45,960 nt of DNA from Paracoccaceae bacterium (GTDB lineage: Bacteria > Pseudomonadota > Alphaproteobacteria > Rhodobacterales > Rhodobacteraceae): contig WTAL01000047.1 in NCBI GenBank assembly GCA_013139635.1, forward strand, positions 1 to 45,960, read 5' to 3'. Under the pieces are notes generated by a model, which saw nothing but the letters and a program-made list of their open reading frames with translations, made no database searches and was not told the origin of the DNA. The position numbers were made by a program, and so were the translations under genes. Below are positions 16,678-25,402 of the stretch, piece after piece. Positions within the stretch are counted from its first letter, which is position 1, and each line of letters begins with the position of its first letter.

Positions 16678-18605
16678 TATGATATCTCTCCAGCGGCTGT
16701 TTGGTCTGCCAAAATCCTCAGACCACCATTATGAGTATCCAATTCAGCTTCGGTGCCAGTCGCCATCGCGGCGGCGTAAAGCGCCGGGGATTGCAGCGCC
16801 GGTCGGCCGCTCTCGCGCAGAAGAATGGCGAGGTGACACAGCAGCGACGCATTTTCGAAAACAAAGCCCGAAACATGCGGGATCAGAGCAGCAAACGCGG
16901 CATAAGGCCTGTCCACAACCACAATTGGGGGCGTGCCGGCCGACTTTGCCGATGCAACATAACCTGCAAACCAGGCACCCATTTCATTGGCATCTGGAAT
17001 AGAATTAAGGCTGATGGAGGCTGCCACACTCATTCTGCGCAGTGCGTCGTCAGCCTGAACACGCATGATCGGTGCGCGGGCATAGCCGTGGGACACCACA
17101 TTCTGGGCGACGGGTACTTGATCGCCAGAATCAACAGCTGTCACTTCCGAGAAATCCACCGCCAGCAAGCCAGCGGCGGGCCCGGCCACCCATTCAATTC
17201 GGGTTGGTCCGATTTCTGTCTGAGCGATGCGTGTTGCACGAGCAAGTGCAGCCAACGTTTCATCAGATAAGGCCGGCTTACTGCCAGAAATCGTACCATT
17301 ACCCATAACGGTAAAATTCTGTGTAAGGGCTGTGCCTCGGTTGATTGCCATCAAACCTTCGGTGCTCCATTCCACAAAGACATGGTTGCCGCCCTGTTTT
17401 TCACTGATCAGCCCGAAATCGCCCTGTACAAAATCGCGCAAAACAAAGCAGTGGATTTCTTCTGGGTTGGCCATCATTGCAATAATCCGGTCTCGCGCTT
17501 CCGCGCGCGGTAGGATAATCTGGCGCAACGCATCGTTCAAGTCGAGGACCAATTGATCGCTTGTAAAGGCAGCGAGTAAGCTTGTGACCAGGTCACCTTC
17601 CAAACCAATCCGGTTACCCCGAATTACAAGTGCCGTAGCAGACACAAACCCGTGCCTTTTTCCAAAATCAATAATGCGTTTGCGTTTTGCGCGAAAATAG
17701 CGGGCAAATTCAGGCAATGGCGCGAGCCGTTCAAGTGCTACGTCGTCGTCGCCGTAAAGGTCAGCCCAAAGCAATTGCGGTTCGGTGCTGTGCTGGCCAT
17801 CCTGACCTGTGGTGATAGGGCGCAATTGTAACAACCACAATCGGGTGCCGTCGAATGCCCATTCAATGTCTGCCGGGGCGCCCAACTGGGTCTCGGCTGC
17901 CAGCGCAAGGGCAGCACAGAGATCGGGCAACTCTGGCGATTGGCCAATCTGATCCCGCATCAGCACGTTGCGCTGACCAACGGCGCTACCATCAACCAGT
18001 GCTTGCCCTGTACCGGCGACCGTTTCGACCACGACATTGTCGGAACTGCTAAGCGGGTCGCGTGAAAAGGCAACGCCTGCGTGTGTGGCGGGCACCATCT
18101 TTTGCACAATCACCGACATCGGGTTATCGGCACTTAGTGGCCCCGCTGCGATGCGCTCCAACAAAGCTGCTTGATTAAAACCAGAGATCCAGACGGCCTT
18201 GACGGAAGACACCAAGTCAGAGGCTTTCACATCAAGGAAGCTGTCATAAAGGCCAGCAAAGGAGCGACCTTGCATATCTTCTGCGCGCCCAGCAGAGCGC
18301 ACCGCATAGCAATCTTCGGACCAGTTCGGGTCGAAGTTCGCGTCCATGAAATCTGTAATAAGCTGGGCTGCTTCCGGTCCTGAAATAAGTTTGTCCAGAG
18401 TTGCACGTGCTTCAATCATGTGTTCATCGAGAAAACAGGCCTTGGTCCTCGCCACTTCGTCTGTGACCTTTAACAATTGGCCTAGCACCTCATTTAGATC
18501 GGGAAATAGCTTGATCAAAAGGGCATCATCGACAAGGGCAAGAGGCGGGACGTCAAAGTCAACCGATGCTTCAGCTAGTCGGGCGTATTTTACGGGCAAA
18601 CTCAT
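16677..18605 (-). CDS. PEP-synthase/PPDK-like phosphotransferase (PhtL-like), candidate N-P bond enzyme
   Basis: 642 residues with the layout of PEP synthase-type enzymes. An N-terminal ATP-grasp-like domain has YAVRSAGRAEDMQGRSFAG near 103-121 and IVQKMVPATHAGVAFSRDP near 165-183, followed by a linker domain and a C-terminal swivelling domain with the phospho-acceptor His at 591 (LLCHLAILLRESGRPAL, matching the family SH-AI--RE-G-PA). It lacks the large C-terminal PEP/pyruvate barrel, like rifampin phosphotransferase and the L-glutamine kinase Cj1418 of Campylobacter jejuni, which phosphorylates an amide nitrogen. The phaseolotoxin cluster also carries a PPDK-like gene (phtL). A role in forming the phosphorus-nitrogen bond is therefore the most economical reading. 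Confidence 0.82.
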   Translation of the reverse strand: MSLPVKYARLAEASVDFDVPPLALVDDALLIKLFPDLNEVLGQLLKVTDEVARTKACFLDEHMIEARATLDKLISGPEAAQLITDFMDANFDPNWSEDCYAVRSAGRAEDMQGRSFAGLYDSFLDVKASDLVSSVKAVWISGFNQAALLERIAAGPLSADNPMSVIVQKMVPATHAGVAFSRDPLSSSDNVVVETVAGTGQALVDGSAVGQRNVLMRDQIGQSPELPDLCAALALAAETQLGAPADIEWAFDGTRLWLLQLRPITTGQDGQHSTEPQLLWADLYGDDDVALERLAPLPEFARYFRAKRKRIIDFGKRHGFVSATALVIRGNRIGLEGDLVTSLLAAFTSDQLVLDLNDALRQIILPRAEARDRIIAMMANPEEIHCFVLRDFVQGDFGLISEKQGGNHVFVEWSTEGLMAINRGTALTQNFTVMGNGTISGSKPALSDETLAALARATRIAQTEIGPTRIEWVAGPAAGLLAVDFSEVTAVDSGDQVPVAQNVVSHGYARAPIMRVQADDALRRMSVAASISLNSIPDANEMGAWFAGYVASAKSAGTPPIVVVDRPYAAFAALIPHVSGFVFENASLLCHLAILLRESGRPALQSPALYAAAMATGTEAELDTHNGGLRILADQTAAGEIS

Positions 18606-19192
18606 TCTGCTGGTCCTGCCACCGCAGCATCGCCCAAAACCTTGTGCTCTGGCGGTGCGAGTGCGGTTTTCTTTTGGTCAAAGTCCTGATATATCCGCGA
18701 TGAAAGCGGCCCACGGGCCCCCTGATATTTACCGTCATACAGATCAATATTTCCTTTCACCTGCCAAAACATCATCTGACCAATAGGCATCCCAGCATAC
18801 AGCCGGATTGAGTTCATCGCCAAAAGTTGCAATGTCCAACAGCCAATAAAACCAATATCTCCGAGTGGTGCTGACAGATTGATGAACATGCCCAAACGCG
18901 CCACGGACGACCGCGCCGCATAAGTTGGGACAAAACTGTCGCTGCCTAAAACCTCTACGGTTGACGCTAGGTAAAGTCGCCCAGGGGTCAGCACGTAACC
19001 TTCGGGTCCTATATGAATTCTCCGCGTGGGCTTTTGCTTGCGCACGTCAATCTCGCCCTCTTCATAAACATCAAGCTTATCCGCCAAGGTGAAATTGTAA
19101 CTGTTCGGATTGACTCTATCTTCGGAGAATGGAGAAATGACGATATTGCCATTTCGTACCTGGTTGGTAATCTCGTTCCCGGTCAAAATCAT
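18602..19192 (-). CDS. dCTP deaminase-like protein A (keeps RSS--R, lacks catalytic Glu)
   Basis: 196-residue protein of the dCTP deaminase/dUTPase fold: MILTG-EI start, PNSYNFTL near 29-36, the ARSSVARLGMF block at 93-103 and LYAGMPIGQMMFW near 131-143. The phosphate-binding motif (R94 S95 S96 and R99) is intact. The catalytic glutamate, E138 in the E. coli enzyme, is Q122 here in WTLQL. Alone it should not deaminate cytidine by the known mechanism. It is followed by a 35-residue tail absent from its sister protein. The gene overlaps both neighbours by 4 bp. It probably binds a cytidine-type nucleotide, or pairs with protein B in a mixed trimer. Confidence 0.82.
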   Translation of the reverse strand: MILTGNEITNQVRNGNIVISPFSEDRVNPNSYNFTLADKLDVYEEGEIDVRKQKPTRRIHIGPEGYVLTPGRLYLASTVEVLGSDSFVPTYAARSSVARLGMFINLSAPLGDIGFIGCWTLQLLAMNSIRLYAGMPIGQMMFWQVKGNIDLYDGKYQGARGPLSSRIYQDFDQKKTALAPPEHKVLGDAAVAGPAE

Positions 19193-19713
19193 GCGTTCTC
19201 TCCATCTTCAATGATGCGGGATACAACGACGCTGTCGGAACCGTTGTAACGGCCAGAATAGGAAGTGTTCTTGCCAAGTGTCTCCCAAAAGCAAATCTTA
19301 CCGATCCGCATACCGGCATAGAGCCGCACGGGGTGCACCACCGTGATCTCAAGGGTCCAACGGATTACAGCCCCGGTATGGCCCAGTGGTGCGCTTGTCT
19401 GAATAAACACACCACAAAGGGCGGTGGACAAATTTGCATAAAGCTCTGAGGCGCACGTGATGCCGCCAATTCTTTCAACGGTGTGTCCCAAGTAAAATTG
19501 CTTTGGCTGAAAAACAAAACCTTCCGGCCCGATAGTAAACTCACGAAGTTTCAGTGGTTCGCGCACATCCACAATTGGAGTGTCATAGACTGCTATGCGT
19601 TCGCCAAGATGGAAGCCATAAGAATTTGGCTCGAGCTGAGTGGTATCATAGGGTTCGATCACCACGTCACCAGTGTGCACCCTGCGGTCAATTTCTGTTC
19701 CAGTAAGTATCAT
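19189..19713 (-). CDS. dCTP deaminase-like protein B (keeps catalytic Glu, lacks RSS--R)
   Basis: 174-residue sister of the next gene, clearly from a duplication: same MILTG-EI start, PNSYGFHLG, IGPEGFVF, TSAPLG and LYAGMRIGKI blocks at nearly the same residue numbers. Here the phosphate motif is destroyed (N94 L95 S96 and L99 in ANLSTALCGVF), but the catalytic glutamate is kept at E122 (WTLEI). The pattern is the mirror image of protein A. The ATG overlaps the desaturase stop as ATGA (19710-19713). A shared active site in a heteromer is the obvious possibility, because trimeric members of this fold build each site from two subunits. Confidence 0.82.
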   Translation of the reverse strand: MILTGTEIDRRVHTGDVVIEPYDTTQLEPNSYGFHLGERIAVYDTPIVDVREPLKLREFTIGPEGFVFQPKQFYLGHTVERIGGITCASELYANLSTALCGVFIQTSAPLGHTGAVIRWTLEITVVHPVRLYAGMRIGKICFWETLGKNTSYSGRYNGSDSVVVSRIIEDGENA

Positions 19714-20705
19714 GTGCGCACCTGCTGTTTTGGCGCGTAGAGCTCAGCTAGGACACTATTTCTGCCGAGCAGATACCCGCGGTTGCGGCGCAGTTTAGTG
19801 CCAAGACTCGGAATGTCAGCAAGAAGGCGCGAAACTTGGGGCAGGCGATGCGCTGGGATGTCGGGAAATATGTGGTGCTCCAAATGCAAGTTGATGTTCA
19901 GCGGACAAATCAAAAGTCGTTCCAGCGGGTAGGGATCAACAGATCTGGCATGAGCCTCGTAATCTGCGTCCACGCGTCCAGCATGTTCGGCTACCGCCCG
20001 TAGGTGCAGCACCGGCGGCAGGATAAACCACATGGGCACGATCCAGAAAATCAAGACCTCTAGCCAGGCGCCGGTAAAGGTCAAAATAGCAAGAACCAAC
20101 AGAGCAACTCCAACAAATAACCATTGTTCGCGCCGCAGCACGGTTGTCTTGTTTAGGTTCTTGCTAAACAGGCCAAAAACACCAAAATCATTTATTGAGG
20201 TCAGCATCCTCAACGACCGCAAACCCAGAAGATCTCCAAAGAGCTGCAACAAGAACAGCAGTCCGTTTGGCGGAAGTTCTGAATCATTGAGGTCGGGATC
20301 GCGGTCCGTGTTAACATACCGGTGATGTTGTAGGTGATGCGCCCGATAAAGGGCGGTACTCATGAACAGTGGAAAAGTCAGAAACAGGTTCGACACCAGA
20401 TCGTTCACCCAGCGTACTTTATGAAGCATACCATGCGCAGCCTCATGCATCATGACTAACATGGCGTGTTGTCGCCCCGCGATCAGCACCACAACCAGTG
20501 CCGTCACCCACCAGAGTGCAGCAAACTTGGCCGCCGCAATCAGCAAAACGATGCTGGTCAGATTGAGCAACAGGATCCCGAGCGCAGTGCCGACCGCCGG
20601 TTGCTGTAACTCTTCCAACTTGGCCGAATTTATGGCCCGCCTCAAAGTCATGGCGTCCCATCGAGAAAGCTCTATGTTTGTATCCGTTATTTCAAATCCA
20701 GGCAT
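19710..20705 (-). CDS. Membrane fatty acid desaturase family protein (DesI-like)
   Basis: 331-residue integral membrane di-iron enzyme. The three histidine boxes are H87-E-A-A-H91, H123-H-L-Q-H-H128 and H274-L-E-H-H278, the standard desaturase/hydroxylase set. Hydrophobic segments lie around residues 40-80, 105-118 and 195-235. A GGAG ribosome site six bases before the ATG at 20705 supports the start, which overlaps the sulfotransferase gene by 14 bp. The Pseudomonas phaseolotoxin cluster contains a fatty acid desaturase gene, desI, so its presence here strengthens the match. Whether it acts on membrane lipid or oxidises a pathway intermediate (amine or amide oxygenation is also known for this superfamily) cannot be told. 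Confidence 0.85.
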   Translation of the reverse strand: MPGFEITDTNIELSRWDAMTLRRAINSAKLEELQQPAVGTALGILLLNLTSIVLLIAAAKFAALWWVTALVVVLIAGRQHAMLVMMHEAAHGMLHKVRWVNDLVSNLFLTFPLFMSTALYRAHHLQHHRYVNTDRDPDLNDSELPPNGLLFLLQLFGDLLGLRSLRMLTSINDFGVFGLFSKNLNKTTVLRREQWLFVGVALLVLAILTFTGAWLEVLIFWIVPMWFILPPVLHLRAVAEHAGRVDADYEAHARSVDPYPLERLLICPLNINLHLEHHIFPDIPAHRLPQVSRLLADIPSLGTKLRRNRGYLLGRNSVLAELYAPKQQVRT

Positions 20706-22020
20706 CTATATCTCCGCAATTATAACCCATTGATTTCGCCAGCTGTGAAATCTCCGGTTGGGTGGCAAGGGTACGCAACTCTGGTCGGCTCTGTTTCCAG
20801 CGCGCGGCGCAAGGTGAAACGGTGGCGTTCACCTGACGCGGCGCTGCAATTGCTGCCGCAAATTGTGGCTCCATCGGATCAAGACCCATCGCAATTGCTG
20901 CGTTGCACAACATTTCTGTGCGTCCTGCAGTACCCGACTGAAAGGCTTCAAAGGCAAAACTGTGCCAAGTCTCATTTCCAGCAGGGGCCGTTTCCGCCTT
21001 CTGCAAAATTTCATTCGGAATCCGCCATTGATCCACTGTTACCTCTGATAATTGGGTTGCATCGCGCCAGCCTGGGTAGAGGTCAAAACACCAGCCTTTT
21101 AGCGTGTCAGGCATATATGAATGGGCCCTTAGATCATGTTGCCAAAAAGCTGGATACGCCCATCCATCCAACAGTCCATTGACCGATGCCAGAGGATTAC
21201 GGGTTAGGCGCAGCATTGTCATCGGTCTGCCCTCAAACAATGCCCGCAGCGAGGGTATCCGAAACGGATCACTTGACGCCTTGAGCAATAGAACAGACGC
21301 TCTTGTCTTTGAATGTTTGAGTTGTCGAGGGCGAGGCAGCACAAATGGCGTGATCTCGACAATTGGGCTAATATCGTTACGTACATTGACCCAATTGATG
21401 CCACCGGTATCCTTGGCTCCGTCGTAAAGTCCTGCGCGGATAAAGGGGTAACCCTCTTGCAGGGCTGCTAGTACTTCTTGGTCCAGTTGGATCAGATCAT
21501 CAACACCGCTTGCAAGGTAACGGGCCGTTGCGTTTGTGACGATCGTCGTCACCTGCTCTGGGTCAATGTCGTAGCTTGTCCATTGCAGGGGCAGCCGCAT
21601 TGCCCAATCAAGTGCATAGCGTTCAATCTCACGGCTGTCGGGTCGCGTTATCTCTGGTCCTGAAAAAGAACAAGTCAGGATCAGATCAAGAATCTGGCTC
21701 TGCGTTTCAGAATCCGGAGGGGCCTGCATCGCTTCATTTAGTGACCTACCATCTGGGAAGTTCTGTTCTGCTAACGTAAAGAACAATCGGTGTTCACCCG
21801 GCATTGCCAGCGTGTCGCTGTGTCGTGCCAACGCCCCCTTGAAAGCGCTTGTACCGCCTCGCGGAGCGCCCATTACCAAGCATACAGGCAGCTCCTTACG
21901 CCATATTGTTATGGCCGCAGCTTCGTCGGGAAAGGCCAAATGGATTCGCGACATGGTGCGCAACGCACCATTGCGCAAATACGCCAGCCGCTTTGTACGA
22001 GAGGAACAAGTATCACCCAT
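20692..22020 (-). CDS. Sulfotransferase family protein
   Basis: 442 residues if the ATG at 22020 is used. This start overlaps the SDR gene by 8 bp, like the rest of the operon; an ATG at 21954 would also keep all motifs. The PAPS 5'-phosphosulfate-binding loop is VMGAPRGGTSAFKGAL, about 35-50 residues in, with the expected GTS. Further on, MLRLTRNPLASVNGLLDGW fits the second PAPS motif with R-T-RNP-a-. It should transfer a sulfo group from PAPS. Phaseolotoxin carries an N-sulfo group on phosphorus-bound nitrogen, and this is the only sulfotransferase in the window, so it is a strong candidate for that step. Confidence 0.8.
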   Translation of the reverse strand: MGDTCSSRTKRLAYLRNGALRTMSRIHLAFPDEAAAITIWRKELPVCLVMGAPRGGTSAFKGALARHSDTLAMPGEHRLFFTLAEQNFPDGRSLNEAMQAPPDSETQSQILDLILTCSFSGPEITRPDSREIERYALDWAMRLPLQWTSYDIDPEQVTTIVTNATARYLASGVDDLIQLDQEVLAALQEGYPFIRAGLYDGAKDTGGINWVNVRNDISPIVEITPFVLPRPRQLKHSKTRASVLLLKASSDPFRIPSLRALFEGRPMTMLRLTRNPLASVNGLLDGWAYPAFWQHDLRAHSYMPDTLKGWCFDLYPGWRDATQLSEVTVDQWRIPNEILQKAETAPAGNETWHSFAFEAFQSGTAGRTEMLCNAAIAMGLDPMEPQFAAAIAAPRQVNATVSPCAARWKQSRPELRTLATQPEISQLAKSMGYNCGDIDAWI

Positions 22021-23116
22021 CCACTTGCACTCTGTGTATCTTCCGGCGACGTTTTTCCAGTCTCGGAGCATGGTCCTCAAGCCAGCGATCGACCACGATA
22101 GGCAAGAAATTCTCGGGATCGGGCGCGGCGCAGCTTATGCCTACTGGATCACGTACTTTGTCGTTTTCTGCATAGGTGCCATAAACTTGCAGCAATCTCT
22201 CAAAGTACCGAAAGTCAGACAATGTGACCTCTGGCGGTTCCCAAGCATGCAGACAGCGTTTTAGAAATGCCCACTGGCGGCTTTTAACAACCGGCACAGC
22301 TTGCGCACGTGGCAAGCCAAGCTTACTGTCGAATTTAGCAATTTGATCCTCTCCGATGCGCACAATACGTTCAAAAGAGATACGCGTGTCAACGCCAGAG
22401 GCAGCAATCACATTGCGGGCTGGGGCCTGCTCGAACTGTTCTTCACAAAGTACAGCCAGTTCGGAGCAAACCCAATCTACCGGAACAATATCCAGTTTTG
22501 CAGATCGTTTACCCACAAGAAAGGGAGGCGCGTAATCTGCCAGAAATTTCAAAATCGGATAGATGCCGTTATAGCGTCCTATTTGGCCATTACGGCTGTC
22601 GCCAACGACCAAGGAACACGCGAAAGTAGATACCGGTATGTCCCTTGCCTCTTGGGCGATGCGGCGCTCTGCATTTGCTTTGGTGATCTCATAGCCATTG
22701 CGGTAAGTCCAATCTTCGACCTGTGTATAAGCCGTCGAAAGATAGACAAGACGCGGCGCATCAGATACCTGCCGCAACAACTCTAGGAATAATAAACTAC
22801 CATTTACATTCAGATCGGCCATCTCGTCGGCGCTACGTTCCCAGGACACATCTGCCGCGGCATGCACCCCCAAAACCGACCCAAGTTGGCCAAGATGCGA
22901 TCCAGCCGTGGCCATGGAAACCGGGTCGGTTAAGTCCGCGATCAAGGGTTCAATACGGGTCTGTGGGCCGGCTGCACACCGAATAGTTTCAGCGGCTTTT
23001 TCGGAGCGAACCAAACAGATCAGCCGTGCCCCTGGCCAGCGTTTCCCAGCGACGGCAACAAAGGCCTGACCAATGGCACCTGACCCCCCTGAAATAAGAA
23101 GCGTGGGCGCGCTCAT
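22013..23116 (-). CDS. Thioester-reductase-like / extended SDR
   Basis: 367-residue NAD(P)-binding protein. The Rossmann motif ISGGSGAIGQAF is at the N-terminus (about 8-19), and strand-and-loop blocks ADLTDP and VHAAADVSW follow. The catalytic pair is in NGYEITKANAE (Y-x3-K), preceded by VYLSTAYTQ. This is the pattern of the thioester reductase / male-sterility SDR group, which reduces acyl thioesters to aldehydes, though other extended SDRs share it. No carrier protein is visible nearby, so the substrate may be an acyl phosphate or a CoA ester. An aldehyde made here could be the substrate of the class III aminotransferase two genes away. The gene overlaps its neighbours by 4 and 8 bp. Confidence 0.75.
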   Translation of the reverse strand: MSAPTLLISGGSGAIGQAFVAVAGKRWPGARLICLVRSEKAAETIRCAAGPQTRIEPLIADLTDPVSMATAGSHLGQLGSVLGVHAAADVSWERSADEMADLNVNGSLLFLELLRQVSDAPRLVYLSTAYTQVEDWTYRNGYEITKANAERRIAQEARDIPVSTFACSLVVGDSRNGQIGRYNGIYPILKFLADYAPPFLVGKRSAKLDIVPVDWVCSELAVLCEEQFEQAPARNVIAASGVDTRISFERIVRIGEDQIAKFDSKLGLPRAQAVPVVKSRQWAFLKRCLHAWEPPEVTLSDFRYFERLLQVYGTYAENDKVRDPVGISCAAPDPENFLPIVVDRWLEDHAPRLEKRRRKIHRVQVDG

Positions 23117-23568
23117 TGTGCTGTTTCCTTCGCCCGGCTTGATGCGATAGCACGCACAGCGTTCAGCATTTGGATGGAATTTGCTCGGATTGCCCGCTCT
23201 CCGATTGGATCCAGGATTTCCGACATCGATGGGATGCCGATATCGAATTTTACTGTTAATCGAGCCACCAGAACCGCGCCGCTAGAATCAAGCTGCCAAC
23301 TACCATTCCAAACATCTAGGTCGCCGTCAGTTTGGTCGAACCGGATCAAAAATGGGGGTTCCAAATGGTCTCGCTCTTCCCAAGTGAATTCTGATCCGTT
23401 CAACAGAACTTTCCATGCACTCAACATGGTGGTCTCGCCCTGTTCAAGTATCTCGACTGATACGACGTCCTCCATTAGGTCGGGATAGCGGGCGAAATCG
23501 ACAAGGGTGGGCCAGACGTCTTCAGCGGTTAGTCCAGGCAGTTCAACTGATGTTGTGACAATGGGCAT
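23113..23568 (-). CDS. SRPBCC (polyketide cyclase/START-like) family protein
   Basis: 151 residues with the features of the SRPBCC fold: start with VTTSVELPGLTAEDVWPTLVDFARYPDLM, an early helix with the usual F--YP---- block at about 25-33, alternating strands, and a long C-terminal helix from about residue 118. These small proteins bind hydrophobic or aromatic ligands in a cavity and act as cyclases, carriers or stabilisers. There is no catalytic signature to read. Fourteen bases separate it from the aminotransferase gene, which is the only real gap in the 15-gene operon. Its role in the pathway is unknown. Confidence 0.75.
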   Translation of the reverse strand: MPIVTTSVELPGLTAEDVWPTLVDFARYPDLMEDVVSVEILEQGETTMLSAWKVLLNGSEFTWEERDHLEPPFLIRFDQTDGDLDVWNGSWQLDSSGAVLVARLTVKFDIGIPSMSEILDPIGERAIRANSIQMLNAVRAIASSRAKETAQ

Positions 23569-23582
23569 AAAATTTCCTGCGT

Positions 23583-24845
23583 TCAGTGGGTGAGAGACGG
23601 TGCGACAGGGCGGCCGCCCTGATTGGAATCATGAATACGTTGCCATGCGATCTCGATTGAAATACGCAACACCTCTAGTGCGGTGGTCATCTCGCTTTCG
23701 GTGGCAACAGCCGGTGGATAGCAGCGCAACACGCTCGGGGCGCTGAGGCAGAACGATAGCAAAAGACGACGCGATGCAGCTTCCAAGAGGACCTCTCCGG
23801 CCATCTGCGGATTGGTGAGTTCGATGCCAAACATCATGCCAGCTCCTCGAATCGCGCTGACACCGGGCGAGCTACCGATAGCCTGACGCAGGTGCGTCAG
23901 GAAGGCATCACCTTTGGCTTGAAGTTTGGGTAGAAAGTTGGATGCAGTGACAACATCCAGAACCGCACCTACCACCGCTCCGGCCAAGGGTCCGCCCGCA
24001 TAAGAAGAGGCGCTGGCAATTGGATCTCGCGCCTTGGAGCCAATAACGTCAGAGCGGAACACTGCCGCGGACACCGGAATGATGCCACCTGCGAGTATCT
24101 TGCCAAACAACAAGATATCCGCATCAGAGCATGTCACCAACGTACCGCCGCGCCCCAAACCGGTTTGAATTTCATCGCTGATCAGCAATGTTCCGTGACG
24201 GGTACAGACCTCGCGAAGCGCCGTAAGGAACCCCTCTGGCATGGGGTGAATCCCGCCTTCGCCTTGAATCGGTTCTATAAAAGCGGCCGCAATTGTTCGT
24301 GTCGCCAGCGCTTCTTCGGCGGCAACAATATCGCCAGCTGTGATAAAGACCGTTTTATGAACGGCAGGCGACCCCGCGTGAGAGGCATAGTTGCTGCTTA
24401 GGCACAGCGCGCCATCGGTTCGCCCGTGATACCCGCCGTTAAGAGCCAAAAACCCCTGCCGGCCTGTAGCCATTCGCGCCATCTTGACTGCAATCTCAAC
24501 CGCTTCAGATCCTGAATTTCCAAACATGACACCAGCAGGAGTGCCCGGCAAAGCCAATTCAGCTAAACGCTCCGCAGCTGCCAGTGAAGGTGCATTTGCC
24601 AAAATTTTTGTAGACAGCCCCATTTGCCCAAGCTGCGCCTGTGCAGCAGCCACAATATGCGGATGCCGGTGCCCCAAAAGATGCAAACCAAAAGAGCCAA
24701 AATCCAGCCATTCACGTCCTGTTTCGTCAGTGATAATAGCACCCTGACCCGTGTATTCACTGGCTGTGAGCCCCGCAATACGCAGCATCATTGCAGAAGG
24801 ACGACCAAAGACACTGGCGTAACGGTCAAGGAAAACCTTCGACAT
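23583..24845 (-). CDS. Class III aminotransferase (ornithine/acetylornithine type)
   Basis: 420-residue PLP enzyme. The cofactor lysine is K249 (LLFGKILAGG), the aspartate that contacts the pyridine nitrogen is D224 (LLISDEIQTGLGRGG), and the phosphate-binding GNSGSEAVE is at 109-117. An FIEPIQGEGG block at 189-198 completes the acetylornithine/ornithine aminotransferase signature. It would move an amino group between an omega-aldehyde or keto acid and ornithine- or glutamate-like donors. In an ornithine-based toxin pathway it could make or remodel the diamino acid core, with the SDR supplying an aldehyde. The start ATG shares one base with the stop of the upstream gene (TGATG). Confidence 0.87.
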   Translation of the reverse strand: MSKVFLDRYASVFGRPSAMMLRIAGLTASEYTGQGAIITDETGREWLDFGSFGLHLLGHRHPHIVAAAQAQLGQMGLSTKILANAPSLAAAERLAELALPGTPAGVMFGNSGSEAVEIAVKMARMATGRQGFLALNGGYHGRTDGALCLSSNYASHAGSPAVHKTVFITAGDIVAAEEALATRTIAAAFIEPIQGEGGIHPMPEGFLTALREVCTRHGTLLISDEIQTGLGRGGTLVTCSDADILLFGKILAGGIIPVSAAVFRSDVIGSKARDPIASASSYAGGPLAGAVVGAVLDVVTASNFLPKLQAKGDAFLTHLRQAIGSSPGVSAIRGAGMMFGIELTNPQMAGEVLLEAASRRLLLSFCLSAPSVLRCYPPAVATESEMTTALEVLRISIEIAWQRIHDSNQGGRPVAPSLTH

Positions 24846-25402
24846 CAGACGTCCTTCATCATGCTTGCAAGAAAGGCTGAATCTATCCCTGCAGCATCAC
24901 ACAATTTGCTCCAGTTACGCAAAGCTTTGAGCACGCCGCTCTGGCTTTCTGGGTTCAAGGGATTGATTAACGTAATCGGATAGGCCTCCAGGATCACCCG
25001 CCATAATTCTTGCAGATAGGTGATGTCGCCGGCCTGCGCCGTAACCTTTTCCAGCTGCAGCGCTGCGACGAAGGATGGACCGTCCCAATCAGCTACGCGG
25101 CTTAACCCGTATTCAGCGGCAACCGCCAAGCGGTGGTCCGAAATAACCTCCACACCGCTACCCAGCTCGGCGTCAAGCTGCGCGAGCAAGTCCCCGAGCA
25201 GCAGCCGCAAGCGCCGCAACAAATCTGGATCGTTGCTCGCACCTTCGACATCTTCAATAATAGGAAAGCCCTCACCCATCATCAGCCAAGACACAGTTAT
25301 CAAGCGTCGCACATGCACCGCTGTCGCCCCGGGGTGAGTCAGTAGTGGGAAAAACTCGAACGACACGCCTGAGTTGTTCATGTTTTGGAAGCTGGCATTC
25401 AT
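24845..25402 (-). CDS. Unknown 185-residue cluster protein
   Basis: No family recognised. A longer frame starts at 25492, but I chose the ATG at 25402 because it overlaps the nucleotidyltransferase stop as ATGA (25399-25402), like most junctions in this operon, and because the extra 30 residues are an out-of-character Cys/Arg-rich stretch. The protein looks soluble and helical, with a Leu-rich amphipathic segment LLRRLRLLLGDLLAQLD around residue 80 and no nucleotide or metal motif. It may be a partner of the nucleotidyltransferase or aminotransferase next to it. Confidence 0.65.
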   Translation of the reverse strand: MNASFQNMNNSGVSFEFFPLLTHPGATAVHVRRLITVSWLMMGEGFPIIEDVEGASNDPDLLRRLRLLLGDLLAQLDAELGSGVEVISDHRLAVAAEYGLSRVADWDGPSFVAALQLEKVTAQAGDITYLQELWRVILEAYPITLINPLNPESQSGVLKALRNWSKLCDAAGIDSAFLASMMKDV

